DNA from: an uncultured Acetatifactor sp.
GTDB lineage: Bacteria; Bacillota; Clostridia; Lachnospirales; Lachnospiraceae
Assembly (NCBI GenBank): GCA_910577665.1
Contig: CAJTOJ010000011.1
Span: 1-64,000, forward strand
Direction of reading: 5' to 3'
Length of the DNA: 64,000 nt
Shown: positions 9,214 to 17,624 of the stretch, piece by piece
Numbering within the stretch: position 1 is the first letter of the stretch
Layout: every line of letters begins with the position of its first letter
Notes under the pieces: generated by a model
The model's database searches: none
Seen by the model: only the letters and a program-made list of their open reading frames with translations
Told to the model about the DNA's origin: nothing
Position numbers and translations under genes: made by a program

Positions 9214-9350
9214 GTTACTGTTCACAGGTGCCACCGCGAGGTGTTTTCACGCGCTTTTTTGCGTGACAAACCCGAGACTGCCATGCACCAAAATGGGCTG
9301 TTTTGCCCATTTTGTGTGCATCTGTTACTGTGAACGGCGTGAACAGTAAC
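9214..9350. mobile_element. MITE-like element with 12-bp TIRs and 8-bp target duplication
   Basis: 137 bases bounded by GTTACTGTTCAC (9214-9225) and its exact complement GTGAACAGTAAC (9339-9350), flanked on both sides by GGATTATC (9206-9213 and 9351-9358). It has no ORF. Inside are hairpins CACGC/GCGTG and a 15-base near-perfect stem around ATGGGC-TGTTTT-GCCCAT, plus an inner copy of the end repeat at 9324-9331. It sits between the sigma factor gene and carA. A second copy is cut by the window start. The parent transposase is not in the window. Confidence 0.85.
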
Positions 9351-9388
9351 GGATTATCGTCCAAATGAACAGGGCGTTCCTTTTCTTA

Positions 9389-9417
9389 TTGCCCTGGAAA
9401 ATATTTTGTGTTACAAT
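9389..9417 (+). promoter_or_regulatory. Sigma-A type promoter of carAB
   Basis: TTGCCC (9389-9394), 17 bases, TACAAT (9412-9417), about 75 bases before the carA start. The leader then contains ACTCC/GGAGT and TGCCTGCC-T-GGCAGGCA (9461-9477) inverted repeats. I do not see a clear PyrR-binding loop or terminator, so pyrimidine control by attenuation is not supported by sight alone. Confidence 0.65.
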
Positions 9418-9493
9418 GTCCCAGAAACAAAAAGGAAGTATGCGGACTCCTGTACTGGAGTGCCTGCCTGGCAGGCAGATGGGAGCATAGAAA

Positions 9494-10765
9494 ATGAAAG
9501 CATTCTTGGTTTTGGAAGATGGGACGGTATTTGAGGGGATCCACATCGGAGCCAGAAGGGAAGTCATCAGTGAGATCGTGTTCAACACATCTATGGCCGG
9601 CTACCTGGAGGTGCTGACGGATCCCTCTTATGCGGGACAGGCTGTGTGTATGACGTATCCACTGATCGGAAATTACGGTATCTGTAGGGAAGACTGCGAA
9701 TCTGCGAAACCCTGGCCGGACGGACTCATTGTGCGGGAACTCTCCCGTATTCCCAGCAATTTTAGAAGTGATATTTCCATCCGGCAGTATCTGGAAGAAG
9801 GGGACATACCTGGTATCGCCGGTATAGACACCAGGGCCCTCACGAAGATCCTTAGGGAAAAGGGAACCATGAACGGCATGATCACTACCAATGCCGGGTA
9901 TGACAGGGAAGCTGTCCTGGCCAGGCTTAGGGCGTATACCACGGGAAAGGTGGTGGAGAAGGTAAGCTGCCGGGAGAAATACCGGGTGTCTCCGGCTACC
10001 TCCCTGGCAGAGAACGGGCCTCTGGGAGGTGCAGCCAGGTATGACAGGGATGCCTATGAGAGAGGGGAACGGGAGCCAAGGCCTTCCCTGGTGAAGGAAC
10101 TAAATGGCACAGGGTTAAAGGTAGCCCTTATGGATTTCGGGGCCAAGAACAATATCGCCCGTTCCCTGGCAGCAAGGGGTTGTGAGGTGATAGTGTATCC
10201 GGCGCTTACTTCCGCAGAGGAGATTCTGGCAGATGGACCTTCTGGCATCATGCTCAGCAATGGCCCCGGGGATCCCAAGGAATGCACCTCCATGATACGG
10301 GAGATCAGGAAACTATATGTTGGGGATATCCCCATATTTGCCATCTGTCTGGGGCATCAGCTGATGGCCCTGGCAGCCGGGGCAGACACTTACAAGATGA
10401 AGTATGGCCACCGGGGCGGGAACCACCCGGTGAAGGATCTGGCCACTGGCAGGGTCTATATATCCTCCCAGAACCATGGGTATGTGGTGGACGTGGACAG
10501 GCTGGATCCCGGGATTGCCGTACCAGCCTTTGTGAATGTGAACGATGGTACCAATGAGGGACTCTCCTACACAGGAAAGCAGATTTTCACGGTACAGTTC
10601 CACCCGGAGGCCTGTCCGGGGCCCCAGGATTCCGGCTATCTGTTCGACCGGTTTATCCAGATGATGCGTCAGCACAAGTTAACAGCGCAGGACGGGCATC
10701 CAGGGAAGGAACCACATCCTGCAGGGGAAGATTCCACAGTGGAAGGAGGGAGCCAGAATGCCTAA
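9494..10765 (+). CDS. carA: Carbamoyl phosphate synthase small (glutaminase) subunit
   Basis: Supplies ammonia from glutamine to the large subunit for carbamoyl phosphate, used in pyrimidine and arginine synthesis. At 423 residues it is a little longer than usual because of a polar C-terminal tail (about 395-423). The N-terminal domain starts MKAFLVLEDGTVFEGIHIGA; the class I amidotransferase domain has nucleophile Cys285 in AICLGHQ and the His370/Glu372 pair in FHPEA, with SNGPGDP forming the oxyanion region. GGGAG lies 8 bases before the ATG. It overlaps carB by 8 bases, implying translational coupling. Confidence 0.97.
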   Translation: MKAFLVLEDGTVFEGIHIGARREVISEIVFNTSMAGYLEVLTDPSYAGQAVCMTYPLIGNYGICREDCESAKPWPDGLIVRELSRIPSNFRSDISIRQYLEEGDIPGIAGIDTRALTKILREKGTMNGMITTNAGYDREAVLARLRAYTTGKVVEKVSCREKYRVSPATSLAENGPLGGAARYDRDAYERGEREPRPSLVKELNGTGLKVALMDFGAKNNIARSLAARGCEVIVYPALTSAEEILADGPSGIMLSNGPGDPKECTSMIREIRKLYVGDIPIFAICLGHQLMALAAGADTYKMKYGHRGGNHPVKDLATGRVYISSQNHGYVVDVDRLDPGIAVPAFVNVNDGTNEGLSYTGKQIFTVQFHPEACPGPQDSGYLFDRFIQMMRQHKLTAQDGHPGKEPHPAGEDSTVEGGSQNA

Positions 10766-13700
10766 GAATCCAAGTGTAAACCGTGTGATGGTGATCGGCT
10801 CCGGCCCTATTGTGATCGGACAGGCAGCAGAGTTCGACTATGCGGGCACCCAGGCCTGCCGTTCCCTGAAGGAGGAGGGGGTGGAGGTCATCCTGGTGAA
10901 TTCCAACCCGGCCACCATCATGACAGACAGGGATATTGCGGACAAGGTTTATATTGAACCCTTGACTGTACCGGTGCTGGAGCAGATCATTGAGAAGGAG
11001 AAGCCGGACAGCATCCTGCCCACCCTGGGAGGGCAGGCGGGCTTAAACCTGGGGATGGAGCTGGAGGAGTCCGGCTTCCTGGCAGCCCACAAGGTGAAGC
11101 TTCTGGGCACTACGGCGGCCACCATCCGCAATGCGGAAGGACGCCAGGAATTCAAGGATCTGATGGAGCGGATCGGGGAACCCTGTGCGGCCTCCAAAGT
11201 GGTGGAAAGTGTGGAGGAGGGGGTGGCCTTTACCAATTCCATCGGCTATCCGGTGGTACTGCGCCCTGCCTATACCCTGGGGGGATCCGGAGGAGGGATT
11301 GCCCACAACCAGGTGCAGCTGGAGGAGATCCTGGAGAACGGGCTGCGTCTCTCCCGGGTAGGCCAGGTGCTGGTGGAGCGTTGTATCGCAGGCTGGAAGG
11401 AAATCGAGTATGAGGTCATGCGGGACGGGGCCGGCAACTGCATCACTGTCTGCAACATGGAGAATATAGACCCGGTAGGGGTACACACCGGCGACAGCAT
11501 TGTGGTGGCACCTTCCCAGACCCTCAGCGACAAGGAATACCAGATGCTTCGGACGTCTGCCCTGCATATTATAGATGAACTACAGATTACGGGGGGCTGT
11601 AACGTGCAGTTTGCCCTGCATCCCACCAGCTTCGAATACTGTGTGATCGAGGTGAACCCCAGGGTGAGCCGTTCTTCGGCCCTGGCTTCCAAGGCCACGG
11701 GTTATCCTATTGCAAAGGTGGCGGCTAAGATCGCCCTGGGCTATACCCTGGATGAAATCCCCAATGCCATTACCAGGAAGACATATGCCAGCTTTGAGCC
11801 GGCCCTGGACTATTGTGTGGTGAAGATTCCACGTCTTCCCTTTGATAAATTCCTTACGGCAAAGAGGACATTGACCACCCAGATGAAGGCCACCGGTGAG
11901 GTCATGAGCATCTGCGACAATTTTGAAGGTGCCTTGATGAAAGCCATCCGCTCCCTGGAACAACACGTGGACTGCCTGGGCAGTTATGATTTCAGTGCCC
12001 TGTCCCTGGAGGATCTGCAGGAGAGACTGAAAGTGGTGGACGACCAGCGGATCTGGGTGATTGCGGAGGCTCTGCGCAAGGGGATGGGGTATGAAAAGAT
12101 CCATGCCCTTACCAGGATAGATGTGTGGTTTATAGACAAGATCGCCATCCTGGTGGAGATGGAGGAGGCGTTGCGTACCCGGGAACTGACAACAGAACTG
12201 CTGAAGGAAGCCAAACGGATCCAGTTCCCGGACGATGTAATCGGCAGACTTACCGGGAAGAGCCAGGGAGAAATCAGGGCTTTGCGCCATGCAGCCGGGA
12301 TCCGGGCAGTCTATAGGATGGTGGATACCTGTGCGGCAGAGTTTGCCGCGTCCACGCCTTATTACTATTCCGTGTATGGCGGGGCATGCGAGGCCGGTGT
12401 GGAGGAAACCATTGGAAAGCAGCCCAAAAAGGTGCTGGTGCTGGGCTCCGGCCCTATCCGCATTGGCCAGGGCATTGAGTTCGATTATTGCTCGGTACAT
12501 GCCACCTGGGCATTTTCCAGGGCAGGTTATGAGACCATCATTATCAACAACAACCCGGAGACAGTGAGCACGGATTTTGATATTGCAGACAAACTCTATT
12601 TTGAGCCGCTGACTCCGGAGGATGTGGAGTCCATTGTGGATATCGAGAAGCCGGACGGGGCGGTGGTACAGTTCGGCGGCCAGACAGCCATCAAGCTTAC
12701 GGAGAGTCTGATGCAAATGGGGGTTCCCATTCTGGGAACCAGGGCGGAGGATGTGGACGCTGCAGAGGACAGGGAGCTCTTTGACAGGATCCTGGAGGAG
12801 ACGGGGATCCCCCGGGCAGAAGGAGGAACGGTCTACACGGCCGAAGAGGCAAAGGCAGTGGCAAATCGTCTTGGCTATCCTGTGCTGGTGCGTCCTTCCT
12901 ATGTGCTGGGAGGCCAGGGGATGCAGATTGCGATCTCGGATAGGGAGATAGAAGAATTTATGACAATCATCAATCGGATCGCCCAGGATCATCCCATTCT
13001 GGTGGACAAGTATCTTCAGGGCAAGGAGATTGAGGTAGATGCCGTGTGCGATGGCACAGACATCCTGATTCCCGGCATTATGGAACACATTGAACGCACC
13101 GGTGTCCACTCCGGGGACAGCATCTCCGTCTATCCTGCACACACCATCGGGAAGCTGGTGAAGGACAAGATTGCAGAGTACACCAGAAGACTGGCAAAGG
13201 CATTGCACATAAAAGGTCTGATCAATATCCAGTTTATTGCCATCGGTGAGGATGTATATGTGATAGAAGTGAATCCCAGATCGTCCAGGACCGTGCCCTA
13301 TATCAGCAAGGTGACGGGGATCCCCATTGTGGATCTGGCCACGGAGGTTATTCTGGGCAGGACCATACAGGAGCTGGGCTACAAACCGGGCCTGCAGCCG
13401 GAGGCAGAGCATTATGCCATTAAGATGCCGGTATTTTCTTTTGAAAAGATCCGGGGGGCGGAGATCAGCTTAGGGCCGGAGATGAAATCCACAGGCGAGT
13501 GCCTGGGGATCGCCAGGTCTTTCCACGAGGCGCTGTACAAGGCGTTCCTGGGGGCGGGGGTGAGCCTGCCCAGGCACAGGCAGATGATTATCACTGTAAA
13601 GGATGCGGATAAGGGGGAGGCCATTGAGATCGGACGCCGGTTTGAGAAGCTGGGCTATACCATCTATGCCACCAGAAGCACAGCGGCGGCTTTGAACGAA

Positions 13701-13964
13701 GCCGGGGTCAAAGCCAGGAAGGTGAACAAGATATCCCAGGAATCGCCCACTGTGATGGACTTGATCCTGGGTCATCGGATTGATCTGGTCATTGATACGC
13801 CTACCCAGGGCAGGGACAAGTCCAGGGACGGCTTCCTGATCCGCCGCACTGCCATAGAAACGGGGGTATACTGTATCACGGCCATGGACACAGCAAGGGC
13901 ACTTGTGACCAGCCTGGAGAATGAGGGCAGGGAACTGACCCTGGTGGATATTGCGAAACAATAG
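10758..13964 (+). CDS. carB: Carbamoyl phosphate synthase large subunit
   Basis: Makes carbamoyl phosphate from bicarbonate, ammonia and two ATP. 1068 residues, full length. Two homologous ATP-grasp halves are visible, each opening with a GSGPI(V/R)IGQ motif (about residues 13 and 560) and carrying RP(A/S)Y.LGG and EVNPR.SRS/SSR signatures. The C-terminal methylglyoxal-synthase-like allosteric domain starts near 935 and ends with LVIDTPTQGRDKSRDGFLIR. The overlap with carA and lack of a gap place both in one operon. No terminator is evident before the dismutase gene 94 bases downstream. Confidence 0.97.
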   Translation: MPKNPSVNRVMVIGSGPIVIGQAAEFDYAGTQACRSLKEEGVEVILVNSNPATIMTDRDIADKVYIEPLTVPVLEQIIEKEKPDSILPTLGGQAGLNLGMELEESGFLAAHKVKLLGTTAATIRNAEGRQEFKDLMERIGEPCAASKVVESVEEGVAFTNSIGYPVVLRPAYTLGGSGGGIAHNQVQLEEILENGLRLSRVGQVLVERCIAGWKEIEYEVMRDGAGNCITVCNMENIDPVGVHTGDSIVVAPSQTLSDKEYQMLRTSALHIIDELQITGGCNVQFALHPTSFEYCVIEVNPRVSRSSALASKATGYPIAKVAAKIALGYTLDEIPNAITRKTYASFEPALDYCVVKIPRLPFDKFLTAKRTLTTQMKATGEVMSICDNFEGALMKAIRSLEQHVDCLGSYDFSALSLEDLQERLKVVDDQRIWVIAEALRKGMGYEKIHALTRIDVWFIDKIAILVEMEEALRTRELTTELLKEAKRIQFPDDVIGRLTGKSQGEIRALRHAAGIRAVYRMVDTCAAEFAASTPYYYSVYGGACEAGVEETIGKQPKKVLVLGSGPIRIGQGIEFDYCSVHATWAFSRAGYETIIINNNPETVSTDFDIADKLYFEPLTPEDVESIVDIEKPDGAVVQFGGQTAIKLTESLMQMGVPILGTRAEDVDAAEDRELFDRILEETGIPRAEGGTVYTAEEAKAVANRLGYPVLVRPSYVLGGQGMQIAISDREIEEFMTIINRIAQDHPILVDKYLQGKEIEVDAVCDGTDILIPGIMEHIERTGVHSGDSISVYPAHTIGKLVKDKIAEYTRRLAKALHIKGLINIQFIAIGEDVYVIEVNPRSSRTVPYISKVTGIPIVDLATEVILGRTIQELGYKPGLQPEAEHYAIKMPVFSFEKIRGAEISLGPEMKSTGECLGIARSFHEALYKAFLGAGVSLPRHRQMIITVKDADKGEAIEIGRRFEKLGYTIYATRSTAAALNEAGVKARKVNKISQESPTVMDLILGHRIDLVIDTPTQGRDKSRDGFLIRRTAIETGVYCITAMDTARALVTSLENEGRELTLVDIAKQ

Positions 13965-14058
13965 GGAAGAGGCAGGTACCGGGAATAAAAAGGAAAAACC
14001 TGCATAGAATAATCGGGATCATAAAGCGCATGCAAACGCATGCAGATGGAGGAATCAT

Positions 14059-14685
14059 ATGCAAGCAGAAACCTATCCTTTTGTAGTCCGTCCTTTGCCT
14101 TATGCCTATGATGCACTGGTTCCTGTGCTGGACCAGGAGACGCTGACCTTTCACCATGACAAGCACTATAAGACATACGTGGATAATCTGAACAGTGCTT
14201 TGTCAGATTACCCGGAGTTACAGGGAATGAGCCTGAAAGAACTGCTCACAGATATTGATATCCTGCCGGCCCCTGTGCGGACCAGCATCCGGAACAATGG
14301 AGGAGGTGTGTTTAACCACGAACTCTATTTTGACTCCATGAAGAGTCCGGTAGGACAGGATCCCACAGGTGCCCTGGCGGAAGCCATAAGCAGGGACTTC
14401 GGTTCCTATAAACAATGGAAAGAACAGATGAAACAGGCAGCCATGGGACAGTTTGGATCGGGATGGGCTTTTCTGGTAGCAGACAAGGACGGGAAACTGT
14501 CCATTGTCCAGACGGCCAACCAGAATGTGCCTGACCTGGATGACTATACACCCATTCTGCTGGTGGATGTATGGGAACACGCCTACTATCTGCAATACCA
14601 GAACAGAAGGGCGGATTACCTGGAAGGGTGGTTTGGCCTGATCAACTGGCGCAAGGCCGGAATGCGCTATGAGGAAGCATTATAA
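14059..14685 (+). CDS. Superoxide dismutase, Fe/Mn family
   Basis: Disproportionates superoxide to oxygen and peroxide in the cytoplasm; 208 residues, normal length. The four metal ligands are all present: His32 (FHHDKHY), His87 (GVFNHELYF), Asp170 and His174 (DVWEHAYYLQY). The sequence cannot decide between Fe and Mn. TGGAGG precedes the ATG. It is followed by a strong terminator. In an anaerobe this is an oxygen-tolerance gene; it has no obvious functional link to carAB upstream. Confidence 0.95.
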   Translation: MQAETYPFVVRPLPYAYDALVPVLDQETLTFHHDKHYKTYVDNLNSALSDYPELQGMSLKELLTDIDILPAPVRTSIRNNGGGVFNHELYFDSMKSPVGQDPTGALAEAISRDFGSYKQWKEQMKQAAMGQFGSGWAFLVADKDGKLSIVQTANQNVPDLDDYTPILLVDVWEHAYYLQYQNRRADYLEGWFGLINWRKAGMRYEEAL

Positions 14686-14706
14686 CCCGGGACATGAATA
14701 CAGGAA

Positions 14707-14738
14707 GACTGTCGCAAGCAAATTGCGGCAGTCTTTTT
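14707..14738 (+). terminator. Rho-independent terminator after superoxide dismutase
   Basis: GACTGTCGCAA (14707-14717), 5-base loop, TTGCGGCAGTC (14723-14733), then TTTTT. One G-T pair in an otherwise complete stem. Confidence 0.93.
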
Positions 14739-14804
14739 GGTATCATGGGAAAATTCTTTGAATTTGATTCTATGCAGACAACCAGAGAAAATGACAAAAA
14801 CGTA

Positions 14805-14873
14805 TTGACACAGAACATGAGTTTTGATATTATATGAAATAAGAATTGACATATATTAATGTAAAAATAATAT
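14805..14873 (+). promoter_or_regulatory. Two tandem sigma-A promoters
   Basis: First: TTGACA (14805-14810), 17 bases, TATTAT (14828-14833). Second: TTGACA (14846-14851), 16 bases, TAATAT (14868-14873). Both are near consensus and lie in an AT-rich stretch upstream of the small gene at 15027, leaving a leader of about 150 bases with no recognised structure. Confidence 0.7.
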
Positions 14874-15026
14874 GAATATAAGGCCAATTCCGATGGCTGG
14901 ATGTATGAACCAGACAAAGAGAGGTTCAAAACATTTCCTGTATGCAGCGGCATTGGAGCTTGCCGGGGATGTATGGGACTGCTCTGGAGAAGAGGAGCAG
15001 CCATGGAGAAGTACAGGAGGAGAGGT

Positions 15027-15296
15027 ATGGGGAAAGACGGGATAAAAGCAGACAGGCAGGATGGATGGCTCAGACGGTTCTGGAAGGAGCGGCAGTTCAG
15101 ACGGCGGATGCGCAGTATGGACGAACAGTGGTATCTCACGGGAGGAAACTGTTTTGGATTGTTCCCCCCTTCATTTTATTACAGGCATACGGAGGAAGAG
15201 GCAGAGCAGATTGTACTCAGGGAATTGGATAAGCTCAGAAAGATAGCAGCGGGGCTGGAGGATAAAGTTCCAGAAAAACAGAGCCAGATGACATGA
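15027..15296 (+). CDS. Small basic protein of unknown function
   Basis: 89 residues from ATG 15027, chosen because AGGAGGAG lies 6 bases upstream; the same frame is open back to 14901 and has an ATG at 15003. The N-terminal part is very basic (GWLRRFWKERQFRRRMRSMD), followed by WYLTGGNCFGLFPPSFYYRH and an acidic helix (EEEAEQIVLRELDKLRKI). No family recognised. Two good promoters upstream and a terminator directly downstream make a real, independently transcribed gene likely. Confidence 0.6.
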   Translation: MGKDGIKADRQDGWLRRFWKERQFRRRMRSMDEQWYLTGGNCFGLFPPSFYYRHTEEEAEQIVLRELDKLRKIAAGLEDKVPEKQSQMT

Positions 15297-15302
15297 TCAG
15301 AT

Positions 15303-15343
15303 GAGGACAGGATGCCTGACAGGGCGCATCCTGTTCTCTTTTT
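15303..15343 (+). terminator. Rho-independent terminator
   Basis: GAGGACAGGATGC (15303-15315) pairs with GCATCCTGTTCTC (15326-15338) and is followed by TTTTT. It starts a few bases after the stop of the small basic gene. Confidence 0.92.
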
Positions 15344-15450
15344 GCAGCGTGATTCTGAACTTCTGAAACCGGAGGTAAACGGCGGATCCACACATTCATC
15401 CATTGCATCTGTAGCTGGTGACACAGAAAATACCTGGAACAAGGTCAAGG

Positions 15451-16722
15451 TCAGTCAGGTTCCGCGATCCGGGTAACCCCCACATAGATTTCGGAGATTT
15501 CATACCAGGTGGGATAGTCCGTGATACCGGACTGGGGCAGTCCGAATATACGCTGGAAAGTGCGGACCGCTTCAGCTGTGGCCGGGCCATAGATCCCGTC
15601 TGCTGTGATGGTTGGAATGGCTGGATAATTTCGGGCGATACGGTTCAACTGGGTCTGTAATTGCCGCACCTTGTCGCCAGAGGCACCGATGCCCAGCTCA
15701 TAGCCGGGATAGGAGCTGGGAACGCCGGAGATAACGGTAGCCGTATTGATGTACATGTCATTTCCATAGTAATACCGTATGATCTCGATTGGAGAGTAGC
15801 CCTGGTCTCCCAGGTATTTGGATCCCCACTGGCTTAAGCCTGAACAAGTGACTCTCCGCCCATCGCAGTAGGAAGTGAAGATGGGCTGGCGTACCCCGGG
15901 CCGGGAGAGATAATTGGCGAAGATAGTGTCCACCAGGTAGTCAATGTTCTCGTAGATATTCCTGCCATACACCCATTTCTGGTCGTAGGCCGTGGAGGAG
16001 GTGATGGTAAAATTGTAGCCCTGGTTGCGATACCATTCCGTATATACCCTGTTTAATGTGAAAGACATGATCACCAGGATATTGGCATAAAGGGTATTCT
16101 GGGGCCAGGTGGAATAGATCTCGCAGGAGGCCACGTTTTTGATATAGTCCTTATAGCGGACCCAGTAGTTTGGCGCTGTGGAATCGCTGGGGACACCGTC
16201 ATGTACAATGATATACTCCGGAATCACCACGCGGCTTAATACAATTTCCCCGGTCTCAGCCATAGGCTTGATCTCGTCCTCCGGTATCTTGGGCGGATAC
16301 TCTCCAAACAGGGTATGGGCAGGGATGATCACTACTTTTTCGTCTTCTTCTGTGGCAGCCAGCGGATTCATGCGGATGGGTTGCAGGGAGAGCTGGTCTG
16401 CAAATACCTCCGAACCGGATACCAGCACAGGCTCATATCCTTCAGCTGTGACCATGATATTGAATTCTGAGTAAGGCTGCTGCTCATTATCCGGTGTAAG
16501 GGACAGTTCTATGGGCGGGGCCGGCAATTCCACCGTGGGAGTCTGGCCAGAACTGTCTGTGGTCAGCACCTGCAGGGGGGATTCCGGGTCCCCTGTGTAG
16601 GAGATGGAGACGGTGGCATTTTCCACGGGAACCAGCCCCAGGGCAGATACCACGCTGATCTTCATGGAGCCGGTATAAGCGTTATTGTCCCCGGCAGGAG
16701 TGTTTGGATTATTTTCGGGCAT
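15451..16722 (-). CDS. SpoIID/LytB-domain protein with C-terminal peptidoglycan-binding domain
   Basis: 423 residues. The N-terminal 110 or so look like a carboxypeptidase-regulatory type beta-sandwich (TGSMKISVVSALGLVPVENA). The middle (about 150-335) is SpoIID/LytB-like: VASCEIYSTWPQNTLYANIL, DGRRVTCSGLSQWGSKYLG and SPIEIIRYYYG. The C-terminus (about 350-410) is a PG_binding_1 module (GDKVRQLQTQLNRIA, DGIYGPATAEAVRTFQ). SpoIID proteins are lytic transglycosylases for septal or spore peptidoglycan, but catalytic residues are not assignable here. There is no signal peptide or membrane anchor, which is odd for a wall enzyme. It diverges from the yesL-like gene. Confidence 0.8.
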   Translation of the reverse strand: MPENNPNTPAGDNNAYTGSMKISVVSALGLVPVENATVSISYTGDPESPLQVLTTDSSGQTPTVELPAPPIELSLTPDNEQQPYSEFNIMVTAEGYEPVLVSGSEVFADQLSLQPIRMNPLAATEEDEKVVIIPAHTLFGEYPPKIPEDEIKPMAETGEIVLSRVVIPEYIIVHDGVPSDSTAPNYWVRYKDYIKNVASCEIYSTWPQNTLYANILVIMSFTLNRVYTEWYRNQGYNFTITSSTAYDQKWVYGRNIYENIDYLVDTIFANYLSRPGVRQPIFTSYCDGRRVTCSGLSQWGSKYLGDQGYSPIEIIRYYYGNDMYINTATVISGVPSSYPGYELGIGASGDKVRQLQTQLNRIARNYPAIPTITADGIYGPATAEAVRTFQRIFGLPQSGITDYPTWYEISEIYVGVTRIAEPD

Positions 16723-16884
16723 AGGAGTTCCTCTTTTATTTCCTTATGACAGTATATGCTGGGCAGTTCTCTTTTGTGCGAAATGCTCCCTATTGTAAGG
16801 GAATGGCTTCTTGACATGGAACTTTTATTTTTTCTGTGATAGGATAGGTATCATAAGTTTATCGCAGAAAAAGGAGGAGTCTCT

Positions 16885-17547
16885 ATGCTGGAAGCCATAT
16901 TTAATCCGGAAAATCCGGTGTTCTGCCTGATCAATAAGATTCTTGACCTGGTGCTCCTTAGCCTGGTCTGGGCATTGTGCTGTATTCCGGTGGTGACGGC
17001 GGGAGCGGCCAGCGCGGCACTGTACTATGCAGTGGTGAAATCTGTAAGGCGCCAGAGAAGCTATCCGGTGCGGGAGTTCTGGCGTGGGTTCAGGATGAAC
17101 CTGAAAAAGGGGATACTGATACAGATACTGTGGATGGTCCTGGCAGCGATGACACTGGTCAGCGATGTGCCGCTGTTTCTCACTTTTCTGGACACGGGGA
17201 AGCTGCAGGACAAGGTATTTCTGGTGCTTCTGATCTTGAAAGTGGTGTTTCTGCAGGGCATGGCCTGCTGGATCTATCCGTTGCTGTCCCGGTTTGAGGA
17301 ACGGACAGGAAAGCTGGCGGAGGCAGCGCTGGTGCTGATGATCCGGCATCTGCCTGTCACACTGGCCGCGGTTTTCCTGGTACTGGTCACTGGACTGCTG
17401 CTGTACATAGAACCGCTACTGGCGGCTGTTATTCCGGGAACAGGGGCATTGCTGCTTTCTTTTCTGCTGGAGCCGCATTTGAGACAACTGGTTCGCAGGG
17501 AGGAGACCGGGGAGGAGGAAGATCCCTGGTATCTGGAGCGGCGATAG
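16885..17547 (+). CDS. YesL-family (DUF624) membrane protein
   Basis: 220 residues with five or six hydrophobic segments (about 20-45, 75-100, 115-135, 152-175, 180-200). The start, NPENPVFCLINKILDLVLLS followed by SLVWALCCIPVVTAGAASAALYY, is the DUF624 signature. YesL-like proteins occur beside YesM/YesN and LplB-type transporters in sugar loci; their role is unknown. Here it converges with the histidine kinase gene (78 bases apart), which fits that pattern. AAGGAGGAG precedes the ATG. Confidence 0.85.
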   Translation: MLEAIFNPENPVFCLINKILDLVLLSLVWALCCIPVVTAGAASAALYYAVVKSVRRQRSYPVREFWRGFRMNLKKGILIQILWMVLAAMTLVSDVPLFLTFLDTGKLQDKVFLVLLILKVVFLQGMACWIYPLLSRFEERTGKLAEAALVLMIRHLPVTLAAVFLVLVTGLLLYIEPLLAAVIPGTGALLLSFLLEPHLRQLVRREETGEEEDPWYLERR

Positions 17548-17624
17548 CCCTGTCCGGGACAGGTGTCTGGAAGAGGACAGTATATCATGGCGGCTGTGGC
17601 GGAGCAGGCCGATGGTATGCCCGG

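Noticed and set aside
9224..9240. T-box-like GGTGCCACCGCGAGG sequence upstream of carA
   Set aside because: It lies inside the MITE-like element and lacks the rest of a T-box leader.
11580..13412. 610-codon reverse frame opposite carB
   Set aside because: Shadow of carB; low-complexity His/Gln/Leu-rich protein with no recognisable domain.
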